A stretch of DNA of 39,358 nt from Bacteroidaceae bacterium (GTDB lineage: Bacteria; Bacteroidota; Bacteroidia; Bacteroidales; Bacteroidaceae), in assembly GCA_017547585.1 (NCBI GenBank), contig JAFYPH010000056.1:1-39358 (forward strand). The letters run 5' to 3'. Of this stretch, positions 17,529 through 25,611 are shown piece after piece. The position numbers and the translations under genes are program-made. Position 1 is the first letter of the stretch. The number at the start of each line of letters is the position of its first letter. The notes below the pieces were generated by a model. It was given only the letters and a program-made list of their open reading frames with translations. It was not told the origin of the DNA and made no database searches.

Positions 17529-19135
17529 AAAGAACAGCATTTATCATATATATGATGCTCGCCCCGCTGATGCTCATGGCACAGGGCGAGAAGAAACGCG
17601 CGATAATTCCCGAGCAGCTGAACAAGCTGATGATTACCGAGAATGTGATTACACGATTCTACGTTGACAGCGTGCAAGAAGCCAAAATGGTCGAAGAGGG
17701 AATAAAGGCCATGCTGAAACAGCTTGACCCCCACTCTACCTACTCGGACCCCAAAGAGGTTAAGAGCCTCATAGAGTCGATGCAGGGCAATTTCGACGGC
17801 ATCGGAGTGCAGTTCAATATGGTGGACGACACGCTGGTGATTATTCAGCCCACGGTGAACGGCCCCTCGGAGAAGGTGGGAGTGCTTGCCGGCGACCGCA
17901 TAATTTCGGTGAACGACACTCTTATTTCGGGAGTGAAGATGGGACGCTACGACATTATGCGCCGTCTGCGCGGAAAGAAGGGCACAAAGGTGCATATAGA
18001 GGTTATGCGCCGAGGCGTGAAAAACCTTATTCCCTTTGACATTGTACGCGACAAAATATCGACAACCACCATCGACGCTGCCTATATGCTCGACAAAAAG
18101 AGAGGCTACATAAGAATTTCGAGCTTCGGACAGAAGACACACGAAGAGTTTGTTGCCAAGCTCGACTCGCTGCAGGGCCTGGGCATGAAAGACCTTGTGC
18201 TGGACCTCCAGAGCAACGGCGGAGGATTGCTGCAGGCATCGGTGGACATTGCCAACGAGTTTCTGAACAAGGGCGAGCTTATTGTCTACACACAGGGACG
18301 AGTGTTCCCCCGCTACGACTATATTGCCAAGGGCGGCGGACGCTTCGGCAAAGGACGTGTGGCAGTGCTCATTGACGAAAATACAGCCTCGGCAGCCGAG
18401 ATTCTCTCAGGAGCCTTGCAGGATTGGGACAGAGGCATCATCGTTGGACGCCGCAGTTTCGGCAAAGGCCTTGTGCAGCGTCCGTTCGACCTTCCCGACG
18501 GCTCTATGATACGACTGACAATCGCACGTTACTACACACCCTCGGGCCGCAACATTCAGAAACCCTACGGCGACTCTATACAGTACCGCGATGACCTTAT
18601 GAAACGCTACAATAGTGGCGAACTTACAAGCGAGGACAGCATACACTTCCCCGACTCACTCAAGGTATTTACCAAGCGTCTCGAGCGCCCCGTATATGGC
18701 GGAGGAGGAATAATGCCCGACTATTTTGTGTCGCTCGACACCACCAAATACACAAAATATCACCGCGAGCTTGTCCGCAAGGGAACAATCATTCAGACCA
18801 CGCTGCGCTATCTTGACGACAAACGCGAAGCAATGAAGAAAGAGTACCCCACATTCGAGGAGTACAAGAAGAAGTTTAAGATCGAAGAGGACCTTCTCGC
18901 ACGTCTGCGCAGTCAGGCCGAGCGCGACAGCGTGAAACTGAAAGACGAAGAGGAGTATGAAAAATCACTGCCGCAGATTCGCCGACAGATGAAGGCACTG
19001 CTCGCACGCGACCTTTGGAACATGAGCGAGTATTTCCAGATTATAAACGAAGAGGATGATATTGTAAACAAAGCACTTGAGCTTATAAAAGAGCGCGACA
19101 CCGATGCCCTGCTTATGAAAAAGAGCAAAAAGTGA
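17525..19135 (+). CDS. S41 family C-terminal processing peptidase
   Basis: The 536-residue periplasmic serine protease has a signal peptide (cleavage near LMAQ, residue 20), a PDZ domain at about 90-165, and an S41 catalytic domain at about 190-375. The Ser/Lys dyad is Ser289 in DENTASAAEI and Lys314 in GRRSFGKGLVQ. DLQSNGGGLL at 227-236 forms the oxyanion/substrate strand. The charged C-terminal region (about 410-530) is helical. CtpA-like enzymes trim or degrade envelope proteins. Last gene of the operon that begins at 13010; it overlaps coaD by 4 nt. Confidence 0.95.
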   Translation: MKRTAFIIYMMLAPLMLMAQGEKKRAIIPEQLNKLMITENVITRFYVDSVQEAKMVEEGIKAMLKQLDPHSTYSDPKEVKSLIESMQGNFDGIGVQFNMVDDTLVIIQPTVNGPSEKVGVLAGDRIISVNDTLISGVKMGRYDIMRRLRGKKGTKVHIEVMRRGVKNLIPFDIVRDKISTTTIDAAYMLDKKRGYIRISSFGQKTHEEFVAKLDSLQGLGMKDLVLDLQSNGGGLLQASVDIANEFLNKGELIVYTQGRVFPRYDYIAKGGGRFGKGRVAVLIDENTASAAEILSGALQDWDRGIIVGRRSFGKGLVQRPFDLPDGSMIRLTIARYYTPSGRNIQKPYGDSIQYRDDLMKRYNSGELTSEDSIHFPDSLKVFTKRLERPVYGGGGIMPDYFVSLDTTKYTKYHRELVRKGTIIQTTLRYLDDKREAMKKEYPTFEEYKKKFKIEEDLLARLRSQAERDSVKLKDEEEYEKSLPQIRRQMKALLARDLWNMSEYFQIINEEDDIVNKALELIKERDTDALLMKKSKK

Positions 19136-19163
19136 TAGAATTGCAAATTTGTGAGATAAGGCG

Positions 19164-19228
19164 TAGCATATATTTGTAAAAGAAATATTGCGGTAGTTCG
19201 CAAAGTAAACCTTTACAAATATATGCTA
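19164..19228. repeat. Inverted repeat with facing promoter-like motifs
   Basis: A perfect 17-bp inverted repeat: 19164-19180 and 19212-19228, separated by 31 nt. Each arm contains TATATTTG (plus strand 19169-19176, minus strand 19223-19216), a match to TAnnTTTG, so the two motifs point at each other. It is not followed by a T-run, so it is not a typical terminator. Confidence 0.65.
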
Positions 19229-19290
19229 TGAATTTAGATACAATGGCCTATACACTGCCGTACCAGTCGAGAATAGTATTTGGAAAGTGA
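19228..19290 (+). pseudogene. Tiny ORF, possible 5' remnant of a lost gene or leader peptide
   Basis: ATG at 19228 opens 20 codons ending in TGA at 19288-19290 (starts MNLDTMAYTL, ends RIVFGK). It lies just downstream of the plus-strand promoter-like motif at 19169-19176 and is followed at 19340 by a terminator. It could be a leader peptide or the stub of a deleted gene. Chance is not excluded. Confidence 0.25.
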
Positions 19291-19339
19291 AGAAAGACAG
19301 ACTTTCGCAAGAAAAAAGGCATAATATGCGCATAGCGAT

Positions 19340-19380
19340 AAAAATAGAATAGCCGCTCCGGGCGGCTATTCTATTTTTAC
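19340..19380. terminator. Bidirectional intrinsic terminator
   Basis: A 16-bp perfect stem (19340-19355 with 19363-19378), 7-nt GC-rich loop, and A/T runs at both ends. It separates the plus-strand operon from the minus-strand AT-rich island. Confidence 0.9.
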
Positions 19381-19424
19381 CAGTGCATATAAATAATATT
19401 TCGTGCCAATCATCGGAATTACGA

Positions 19425-20723
19425 CTATTCTGCTTTATAAAAATCTTCAAACATCGGCATTCCGAAAAATCCATCTTTAAAAGATATAACATATCTATCT
19501 CCAACCTTATAATCATCCATATCTTCTCTGTTAATATCCTTTAAAAATTCCATTTCATTGAGCCTTCTTGAATAATTATTGTCACCATTATCGAATTTGA
19601 ATATTAATGATGGTTTTGATGTTCTTTTACCATTATTAAAATGTATTTCATCAATCGTTGCATTTATCAAATATGGCTTATTTTCAGTTGGCAAAATGCT
19701 GTTCAATGTGTCAAAAATAAAATAACAAGTGCCGGAAACATATAAAGTTAATATGAAAGCTATCTTTGCGGAATTAGCCCAAAAACTTTTCCACGCATAC
19801 TGCATCCAGCTATTTTTTTTGAAAGTTATAATGCGCCTTATAAAATAGATTGAAACAACCGGGACAACAAAATATGGCCAAACAGAGACAATTCCTACAA
19901 ACAACTGTTTCACTGTCGAAACATAAATTATGAAACATATTGCAGAAATAGCTAACAATATGTTCAGCATTTTTTTACTTAATCCCCCATTTGATATTAT
20001 AGAACTTTCCGGTTCGGGAAAAGCAAAATCCCGCCCCTCTACATCATTGGCATATTGTGTATTGTTGTAGAAGTTGTATAAATTCTCTCCACAAAAAGGG
20101 CAAAAGTTCCATGCGATACGTCTTTCCTCTTTGGGCGAAGATATTATATTATGTTCATTTTGGGAAAGCATGTTAAAAGATAGCTCCTTTACACGCTTTA
20201 CTTTTTTTATTATTTCATCCTCTTTTTCGATTATGTAATAATCAGAAACACTTTTTTCGAGTACCGATTTTGTAACGACGAATCTTAATGGGACTAACTG
20301 CTTTGGTTGGTCGTAAAAATACTTCAATATGTTGCAACACATATCAAGCTCATTTTCGCGACGTATCTTTTCGTTTCTATTTTCACAATAACTTTTTACT
20401 CTTTCAATAAGTGAGTCGCTTGTTGCATTTTGTATTTGTTGCGTATTTTCTATATTCTTTGTCGATGCTTCTTCGTTGCTTACATCCTCTATTATCACAT
20501 TGATATATGTGTCGTCGGTATAAAATTTGGCAAGGCATTCACCGCAATAAGGACAATATTTTATTACAATATTAATATGTTGCTTATTTTTAACATTCCA
20601 AATTTTATAAAGAAAGAACCTTGTTTTTTCAACATCATTTAATTCACCAATCGCTATTTCACTATTGGAACAAGTATTATACGATTGATAATCCTTTTTA
20701 AACTTTTCGCAACAAAAATCCAT
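19425..20723 (-). CDS. Membrane protein with duplicated zinc-ribbon module
   Basis: I do not recognise this 432-residue protein. Two related modules are visible. The first (residues 1-70) has CC at 4-5 and KYCPYCGECLAKFY with Cys57/Cys60. The second (about 127-220) has CC at 129-130 and WNFCPFCGENLYNFY with Cys208/Cys211. Both look like a zinc-binding knuckle with a preceding CC helix. Hydrophobic segments at about 252-270, 275-297 and 319-340 anchor it in the membrane, and a beta-rich tail (about 350-432) follows. There is no signal peptide, so the modules are probably cytoplasmic. Base use is clearly AT-rich compared with neighbouring core genes. It lies 15 nt after the lipoprotein gene at 20739. 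Confidence 0.7.
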   Translation of the reverse strand: MDFCCEKFKKDYQSYNTCSNSEIAIGELNDVEKTRFFLYKIWNVKNKQHINIVIKYCPYCGECLAKFYTDDTYINVIIEDVSNEEASTKNIENTQQIQNATSDSLIERVKSYCENRNEKIRRENELDMCCNILKYFYDQPKQLVPLRFVVTKSVLEKSVSDYYIIEKEDEIIKKVKRVKELSFNMLSQNEHNIISSPKEERRIAWNFCPFCGENLYNFYNNTQYANDVEGRDFAFPEPESSIISNGGLSKKMLNILLAISAICFIIYVSTVKQLFVGIVSVWPYFVVPVVSIYFIRRIITFKKNSWMQYAWKSFWANSAKIAFILTLYVSGTCYFIFDTLNSILPTENKPYLINATIDEIHFNNGKRTSKPSLIFKFDNGDNNYSRRLNEMEFLKDINREDMDDYKVGDRYVISFKDGFFGMPMFEDFYKAE

Positions 20724-20738
20724 GATATTGTCTATTGA

Positions 20739-21425
20739 TTATTTCAACAAAGAATCTACAGGGATAAAGATACACCAATCATTGCTATTTGCAAATTTCT
20801 CTCTGTTGTTTTTCCAAAAATCGTTGACTCTTTTCCGCAATTCGTTGTAACCGATTATTATAGAGTCATTTTTACCTACCAAGATAAGTTTGGTTATACA
20901 ATGCGACTTATGGTGGAATAAATTACGTGGTGCATTGTTGGTTCTATAATCATAGCTTATTATTACAGAGTCGTAACTATTTATATTGTAAAAAGCGTAT
21001 GGGGCTATTTTGTAACTCTTTTTAGGTGAAACGTGAATATCTAATGTATCTATCTTTAATTCGTAATTGCTATTTTGGGCAAAATATTGACACTCGCACT
21101 GTTGAGTTTCTCGTTTGAATTTACAAAAGATATAATGTAACAGTCTTTCATCAGACATTTTACCATGATAGTATTTATATATTTCCTCATTTCTAAACAA
21201 TGATGGAGCCCCTTTTGCCACCCGTTTATTATAATCCTTAAAATAGTATTTACTTTCTTTTATAAATCCTTCTTCATCTATTATCAATGTGTCATTATAG
21301 ATGTATAGTTTCTCAATTACATCATTGTTTACGATTATACAATTTAATCTTGCGCGGTACGATAAAAAACACGATGAAAATGTTAGTGAGATAGCAATTA
21401 TAATAAAGTATTGCAAATGCCTCAT
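20739..21425 (-). CDS. Hypothetical lipoprotein
   Basis: The 228-residue product has a lipoprotein signal (LTFSSC, Cys19 as likely lipid site). The mature part is rich in K, Y, N and I and mostly beta-like, with no motif I can name. It is AT-rich like its neighbours. Its start lies 5 nt after the stop of the coding fragment at 21431 and its end is 15 nt before the zinc-ribbon membrane protein, so it belongs to the same minus-strand transcription unit. An immunity or surface role would be guesswork. Confidence 0.65.
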   Translation of the reverse strand: MRHLQYFIIIAISLTFSSCFLSYRARLNCIIVNNDVIEKLYIYNDTLIIDEEGFIKESKYYFKDYNKRVAKGAPSLFRNEEIYKYYHGKMSDERLLHYIFCKFKRETQQCECQYFAQNSNYELKIDTLDIHVSPKKSYKIAPYAFYNINSYDSVIISYDYRTNNAPRNLFHHKSHCITKLILVGKNDSIIIGYNELRKRVNDFWKNNREKFANSNDWCIFIPVDSLLK

Positions 21426-21430
21426 ATTTT

Positions 21431-21619
21431 TTAACGATTTTTGTAATTAGTCTCTATTTCATTTGCTAAATTATCATAGCTCCCATTTGTGGTATAAATA
21501 GCATTTATGTCTCCGTATCTTAATATATGTGTAGCATAATCGATAAATATCTGTCCATAAAATTTTCCGAATCCATTTTCTGTTTGTTGTTTCCAATGTG
21601 TTCGGGCTTTTATAGTTAA
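21431..21619 (-). pseudogene. Coding-like fragment without a start codon
   Basis: On the minus strand, between the stop TGA at 21622-21620 and the TAA at 21433-21431, there are 60 codons without ATG, GTG or TTG at the front. The predicted peptide (ARTHWKQQTENGFGKF, then YGQIFIDYATHILRYG, ending IETNYKNR) has a globular-protein composition. Its stop is 5 nt before the next gene's ATG, as expected for the real 3' end of an operon gene. I read it as the surviving C-terminus of a deleted or frame-disrupted gene. An ORF in another frame (21474-21674) overlaps gene 21616 and looks less protein-like. Confidence 0.45.
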
Positions 21620-22536
21620 TCAAACAATCCCCACGAATCGCAAAATTCAAAATCAACACCTCTCTGTTCCGCAATAAACTTTTCCAATGGGTATATTGTG
21701 GCTTTTCCGTTTTTAACTTTTACGATATAAAATTCTTTGTTTCTACTGATTGCGCACAGAAGTAGTTGTCTTTTTAAACCTACAATATTTGTGTGATTTG
21801 AAAGGGTAGGGCTATAAAAAGGTGTAAAGCAAAAATATGTATAAAAATTATGTTTTATGGCAAGCTTGAGCAATAATTTGTCGCTACTATACATTTTGCT
21901 TGGGTTTGCCGGCTCTATGTATAACGAGTAGAAATTAAAATCATCTGTATGGGATATTTCTGAATAAGCAATAGTTGCAGTATCTTTTACACCATATATG
22001 ACGAAATTTATAGGTTTAAGATATATGCGCTCTTCTTTTATTTGCTTTTTAGCAGGGTATAAAATGTATGAGGTGTCTTTGAAATCCTCAAACTCAGTTC
22101 CTTGCAAAAAGTTATTTACCATACGCCATATATATGTTTTTCTATCTTCCTTGCGAACAAAATGCATCATTGAATGCATGATACTGCGCGTGTAACGGCT
22201 ATTTGAACGTAATGCATACTTGTTGCGGTCTCTCTTTAACCTCTTTTCAAAAACACAATATGCGGGTTTAATCCGTTTATAGAAATTGTGGGTTGTGATA
22301 TTTTCATTTTTGCGCACATCATATTGCGCATCAAATATTGTCAATATTCTTAAGTTTTCATTTTTGCCTATTTTATACCAATCTTGGAAAAGTTTTATAA
22401 TGCAGTTGTTGGCCGAATCGATTCTCTCTTCCGACAATAGTTGCAACAGATGTTTTTTGCCTGTATTATCTTGTGAAAAAATAGGCAGTAATATCTGTGT
22501 GCATATAATGAATAATAATATTACTCGCTGTTTCAT
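21616..22536 (-). CDS. Hypothetical secreted protein, paralogue B
   Basis: The 306-residue protein has a signal peptide (MKQRVILLFIICTQ, cleavage near IFSQ). By eye it aligns with the upstream protein at 22538-23539: KRIKPAYCVF against DCIKPRYMVF, EERIYLKPINFVIY against KEKAYLMPETYIIY, LLLCAISRNKEFYIVKV against EHLCAIDKNNNIYILVK, and ATIYPLEKFI against YIVYPIEGYL. Both end in FD. I chose ATG 22536, 1 nt after the paralogue's stop, over ATG 22560, because it gives a clean signal peptide without overlap. No known family; probably periplasmic or exported. Confidence 0.7.
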   Translation of the reverse strand: MKQRVILLFIICTQILLPIFSQDNTGKKHLLQLLSEERIDSANNCIIKLFQDWYKIGKNENLRILTIFDAQYDVRKNENITTHNFYKRIKPAYCVFEKRLKRDRNKYALRSNSRYTRSIMHSMMHFVRKEDRKTYIWRMVNNFLQGTEFEDFKDTSYILYPAKKQIKEERIYLKPINFVIYGVKDTATIAYSEISHTDDFNFYSLYIEPANPSKMYSSDKLLLKLAIKHNFYTYFCFTPFYSPTLSNHTNIVGLKRQLLLCAISRNKEFYIVKVKNGKATIYPLEKFIAEQRGVDFEFCDSWGLFD

Positions 22537-22537
22537 C

Positions 22538-23539
22538 TTAGTCAAAATTATAATCACCACCGATAAGTTCGCTTTTATTTATATATTGTAGTGAATCTTT
22601 TTGCCATATTCTTTCTCTTAGATACCCCTCTATTGGGTAAACGATATATTGCTCTTGTGGCTCTTTGTTTGCTTTGAGGTATTTGACAAGAATATAAATA
22701 TTGTTATTTTTATCTATTGCGCACAGATGCTCCCTTATCTTAGCATTATAATCGTTTATGTATCCGGTCGTCATTCCCGGAATATTCAAGATAAAAAAGG
22801 CTTTGTAATTGTTTGCTTTTTTTAGTCTGACAAGTTCCTTGTAATCGTATCTTTTGCCGTAATCATTTATTGTTATTAATTTATCTTTGCGTACAAGTTC
22901 AGAATTGTCTGTTTGGTATACAATAACTCCGTCGTTGCGATAAATTATATATGTTTCAGGCATAAGATAGGCCTTTTCTTTGTTTATGGGGCGTTTCTTT
23001 GTGAATAGCTTGGGGATTTTATCGCTATACAAAAAATACGATGGTGTTAAATTAAAAAATCGTGGCGTAACTATTTTAACTATATGATTGTAAACATTGC
23101 TGTTGTAGTTGATGCTATATGCTGAATCTTTAATATTTTTTATCTCTTGAAATTCAATAAGCCTATTATTGTTGCTGGAAATGTTATATGAAATTTTTGC
23201 TCTGCAAATACAGAGATATTTCCCCGATTCGTTTTTCCATTTTTTTATTTTTGAGTTAAAAACCATATATCTTGGTTTTATGCAGTCATATATTTCAGCA
23301 TTGTCAAAATGCGACTTTTTCGTAAATGGCAAAATAAAATCCACAGAGAATATTGGCAGAATATTGTATTCGTTAATATTTCCCACGCAAAACTTATCTT
23401 TTAATATTTCGATTAGTCTCTTCTCTGTAGAGTTTATCTCTGCTTGTGAAAATTTCTCAGAAATACTCCATTGTACCCCTTGCGGAAAAGCTGTGATTGC
23501 GGATAGAAATACCAAGATAAATGTGATGTTTTTAAACAT
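22538..23539 (-). CDS. Hypothetical secreted protein, paralogue A
   Basis: The 333-residue protein has a signal peptide (MFKNITFILVFLSAITAFPQG, split here: hydrophobic core 5-17, cleavage near FPQG). The mature part is AT-rich-encoded, basic, and predicted to be mixed beta/alpha. It is paralogous to the next gene (see 21616-22536) and just longer in the C-terminal third. It is the first gene of the AT-rich unit and has only a poor promoter candidate upstream (TATATCTG on the minus strand, about 23560-23570), so it may also be read through from the dut operon. No function can be assigned. Confidence 0.7.
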   Translation of the reverse strand: MFKNITFILVFLSAITAFPQGVQWSISEKFSQAEINSTEKRLIEILKDKFCVGNINEYNILPIFSVDFILPFTKKSHFDNAEIYDCIKPRYMVFNSKIKKWKNESGKYLCICRAKISYNISSNNNRLIEFQEIKNIKDSAYSINYNSNVYNHIVKIVTPRFFNLTPSYFLYSDKIPKLFTKKRPINKEKAYLMPETYIIYRNDGVIVYQTDNSELVRKDKLITINDYGKRYDYKELVRLKKANNYKAFFILNIPGMTTGYINDYNAKIREHLCAIDKNNNIYILVKYLKANKEPQEQYIVYPIEGYLRERIWQKDSLQYINKSELIGGDYNFD

Positions 23540-23615
23540 ATACTATGTCGTTTAACGTCCAGATATAGAAAAAAATATTTACCGCATAACACATCAAAAG
23601 AGTAAAAAACTTCTC

Positions 23616-24230
23616 TTACATATTTATGTACGACGTCAGGGTGAAAGAATTTTGCCCTGCGTCGTATTTCATTTGCAGGAAATATGTGGGGCAGAAGATT
23701 ATTCGCAAGTTAGCTACGATGCCTTTCTTGTAGAGCATCGAATATCCGGCGTTGGCAATGAAGCGCTTGTGAATGTATCCGCCAACCACCTGGAAACGGT
23801 CGAGTTTCTGCGTGCCTACCTGCTGGAACATATTGTCCCACGTTGCGTCTATCGACAGATGCGAGGGCAGTTTGACAGTCGCGGCAAGGCCGTGTGAGTA
23901 TTTTCCGGTGCGTGTGTTAAAGATTGAACGCGAGAGCAGATAATATCTCTTTGCTGCAGAAAATTCCACCCACATTTGGGGCACAAAGGCCTCTTGCTTG
24001 ATATTATACTGCGCAAAGGCTGCAGCCTTCATCCACGGGAGTAAATCCTGCTTGTAGCTTACATAGGGCGAGGAGTTCACAGAGCCGTCGTCGAAGTTGA
24101 AGGTGGCGGGCAACGACACACGGAAACGCGCCGACTGCACCGTTCCGTCCAATATCTGGCTGTGCAGGGCTGTAACTGCAAAGAGGGAAAGCACGAGAAT
24201 CGAAATTCTCTTGAGGAATATGTTTTTCAT
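23616..24230 (-). CDS. Probable outer-membrane beta-barrel protein
   Basis: The 204-residue product has a signal peptide (residues 1-25, ending LHSQ). The mature part alternates polar and aromatic/hydrophobic residues in about eight short strands (for example ARFRVSLPATFNF, YHGLAATVKLPSHLSID-like stretch, FQVVGGYIHKRFIANAGYSMLY). This suggests a small outer-membrane barrel. I recognise no named family. It begins 22 nt after the EnvC-like gene and is the last gene of the dut-TPR-DUF4292-EnvC group, so an envelope role is likely. Confidence 0.65.
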   Translation of the reverse strand: MKNIFLKRISILVLSLFAVTALHSQILDGTVQSARFRVSLPATFNFDDGSVNSSPYVSYKQDLLPWMKAAAFAQYNIKQEAFVPQMWVEFSAAKRYYLLSRSIFNTRTGKYSHGLAATVKLPSHLSIDATWDNMFQQVGTQKLDRFQVVGGYIHKRFIANAGYSMLYKKGIVANLRIIFCPTYFLQMKYDAGQNSFTLTSYINM

Positions 24231-24252
24231 AGTTTATTTGTTTGCGCAGATG

Positions 24253-25587
24253 CTACAGTTTCAGCCACGGACGGGGGTTCAGCTTCACCTTTTCGTTTCG
24301 TATCTGGAAAAGCAGGGTGGTTGCGCCTGAAACATCCGTTGCAACGTCGGCGAGAATGTCGCCGGTATTAACCTCGTCGCCCTGACTGACCTTTATATTC
24401 TGCAATTTGCAATAGACGGTGAGATATTTTCCGTGACGCACAATGACGAAGGCAAAATCTCCGGCGCGAACAACGGAGGTCACGACACCTTTGAAGACTG
24501 CGCGCGCCTTTGCTCCACGCTCGCCCTGCAGGGTGATTCCGCCGTAGTCGATGCGCACGTTGCCCTTGCCCTCGACGCCGCGCTGCGGGCCGAAGGAGCC
24601 TACAACCATGCAGGGGCCGGTGATGGGCGACGGCAGACGACCTTTATTCTGCTCGAAGGAGCCTGTGAGTTTCTGCATTCCCTTGCTGTTGGGGTTCACC
24701 ACCTCTTTCTCGCGACGCTGCACTTTGGGTGCCGGCTCGTCGGCGGTGGTAGTTTTCTTTGCAACGGCATTGCCGCCTTTCTTGGAAGCTGTATCTTTTT
24801 TCTTTGCATCGGCCTCTTTCTTTTTCTGCGCCGCTGCAAGCTCGGCGCGACGACGCGCCTCAATCTCGCGTTCAATCTCGCGCTCGATGGCTGCATTCAG
24901 ATTGTTAAGCTCTTTACGCTGACGGGTAAGCTCTTTTTCGACCTTCTTTTTCTCGCGTTTGAGCTCTGCTACAAGGCCGCGCTGCTTCTCTTCGAGCCCT
25001 TTGAGAGTCTGCTGCTCCTTCTTCTGCTCTTCGAGCGAGGCTATCTTGCTTGCGCGCACCTTTTCGACCTCGGCGCGTTTCTCTTCAAGAGCCTTTATCT
25101 TCTCCTTCAGCTGGTCGGCGAGCTTGCGGTGGGCGTTCATGTATTCGCGCGTGTAGCGGTAGCGGTGGAGCAGAGAATTGAAATTGTCGGCCGAGATTAT
25201 GAAGAGCAGTTTGTCCTGCAAAGAGCCGTAGCGACGCGCGCGGCGCAGAGCCGCCGCATATTCGTCTTGGGCTCTTTTCACCTGTGCCTCGTCGTGCGTG
25301 AGTGCGCTTGTGAGTTCGGCAATCTCTTTGTCGATGGCTGTAACCTCTTTGCTGAGCAGGGAGACGAGCGATTTCTGCTCTTCGACGCGGGCGGTGAGCA
25401 GATTGAGGTTTTTCAGTTTGGAGGCGACATCCTTTTCCGAGGAGAGGAGTATGCGCTCTTTCTCCTTTATCTGTTGCTGCAGACTGCTGACGCGGCTGCG
25501 CATCTCTTTCACGCTCTTTTGCTGCGACCACGCGGCGCATGCAACAGAGAAAAGCAACATTATAAAGATTATCCTCTTGGCTGACAT
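24253..25587 (-). CDS. EnvC-like murein hydrolase activator
   Basis: The 444-residue periplasmic protein has a signal peptide (cleavage near WSQ, residue 22) and long coiled coils at about 25-260 (K/E/Q-rich heptads). A low-complexity K/A linker at about 250-300 leads to a LytM/M23 domain at 328-444. All three zinc-binding/catalytic His positions are replaced: Asn343 (NVRID), Lys394 (VYCKL) and Leu426 (LLFQI). It is therefore expected to activate an amidase and not to cut peptidoglycan itself, as EnvC does in E. coli. It sits 24 nt after the DUF4292 gene, an order common in Bacteroidota. Confidence 0.9.
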   Translation of the reverse strand: MSAKRIIFIMLLFSVACAAWSQQKSVKEMRSRVSSLQQQIKEKERILLSSEKDVASKLKNLNLLTARVEEQKSLVSLLSKEVTAIDKEIAELTSALTHDEAQVKRAQDEYAAALRRARRYGSLQDKLLFIISADNFNSLLHRYRYTREYMNAHRKLADQLKEKIKALEEKRAEVEKVRASKIASLEEQKKEQQTLKGLEEKQRGLVAELKREKKKVEKELTRQRKELNNLNAAIEREIEREIEARRRAELAAAQKKKEADAKKKDTASKKGGNAVAKKTTTADEPAPKVQRREKEVVNPNSKGMQKLTGSFEQNKGRLPSPITGPCMVVGSFGPQRGVEGKGNVRIDYGGITLQGERGAKARAVFKGVVTSVVRAGDFAFVIVRHGKYLTVYCKLQNIKVSQGDEVNTGDILADVATDVSGATTLLFQIRNEKVKLNPRPWLKL

Positions 25588-25611
25588 ATTTGTAATTCCC
25601 TTTTTTCTATC

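Noticed and set aside
19164-19228. Invertible promoter (phase-variation switch)
   Set aside because: The spacer is only 31 nt, the promoter octamers lie inside the arms, not between them, and no recombinase gene is near. Kept only as a possibility in the finding.
19164-19228. Terminator of the S41 gene
   Set aside because: The stem is interrupted by a 31-nt loop and lacks a T-run; the hairpin at 19340-19380 is a far better terminator.
21474-21674. 66-codon minus-strand ORF overlapping the end of paralogue B
   Set aside because: It overlaps B by about 60 nt, its peptide is highly basic and unstructured-looking, and the alternative frame (21431-21619) has better composition and operon spacing.
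24700-24860. Repeat array or CRISPR-like element in the K/A-rich part of the EnvC-like gene
   Set aside because: It is a low-complexity linker within a coding frame; no regular repeat-spacer periodicity.
24433-25584. 383-codon plus-strand open frame opposite the EnvC-like gene
   Set aside because: Low-complexity Leu/Phe repeats result from reading the complement of a Lys/Glu coiled coil.
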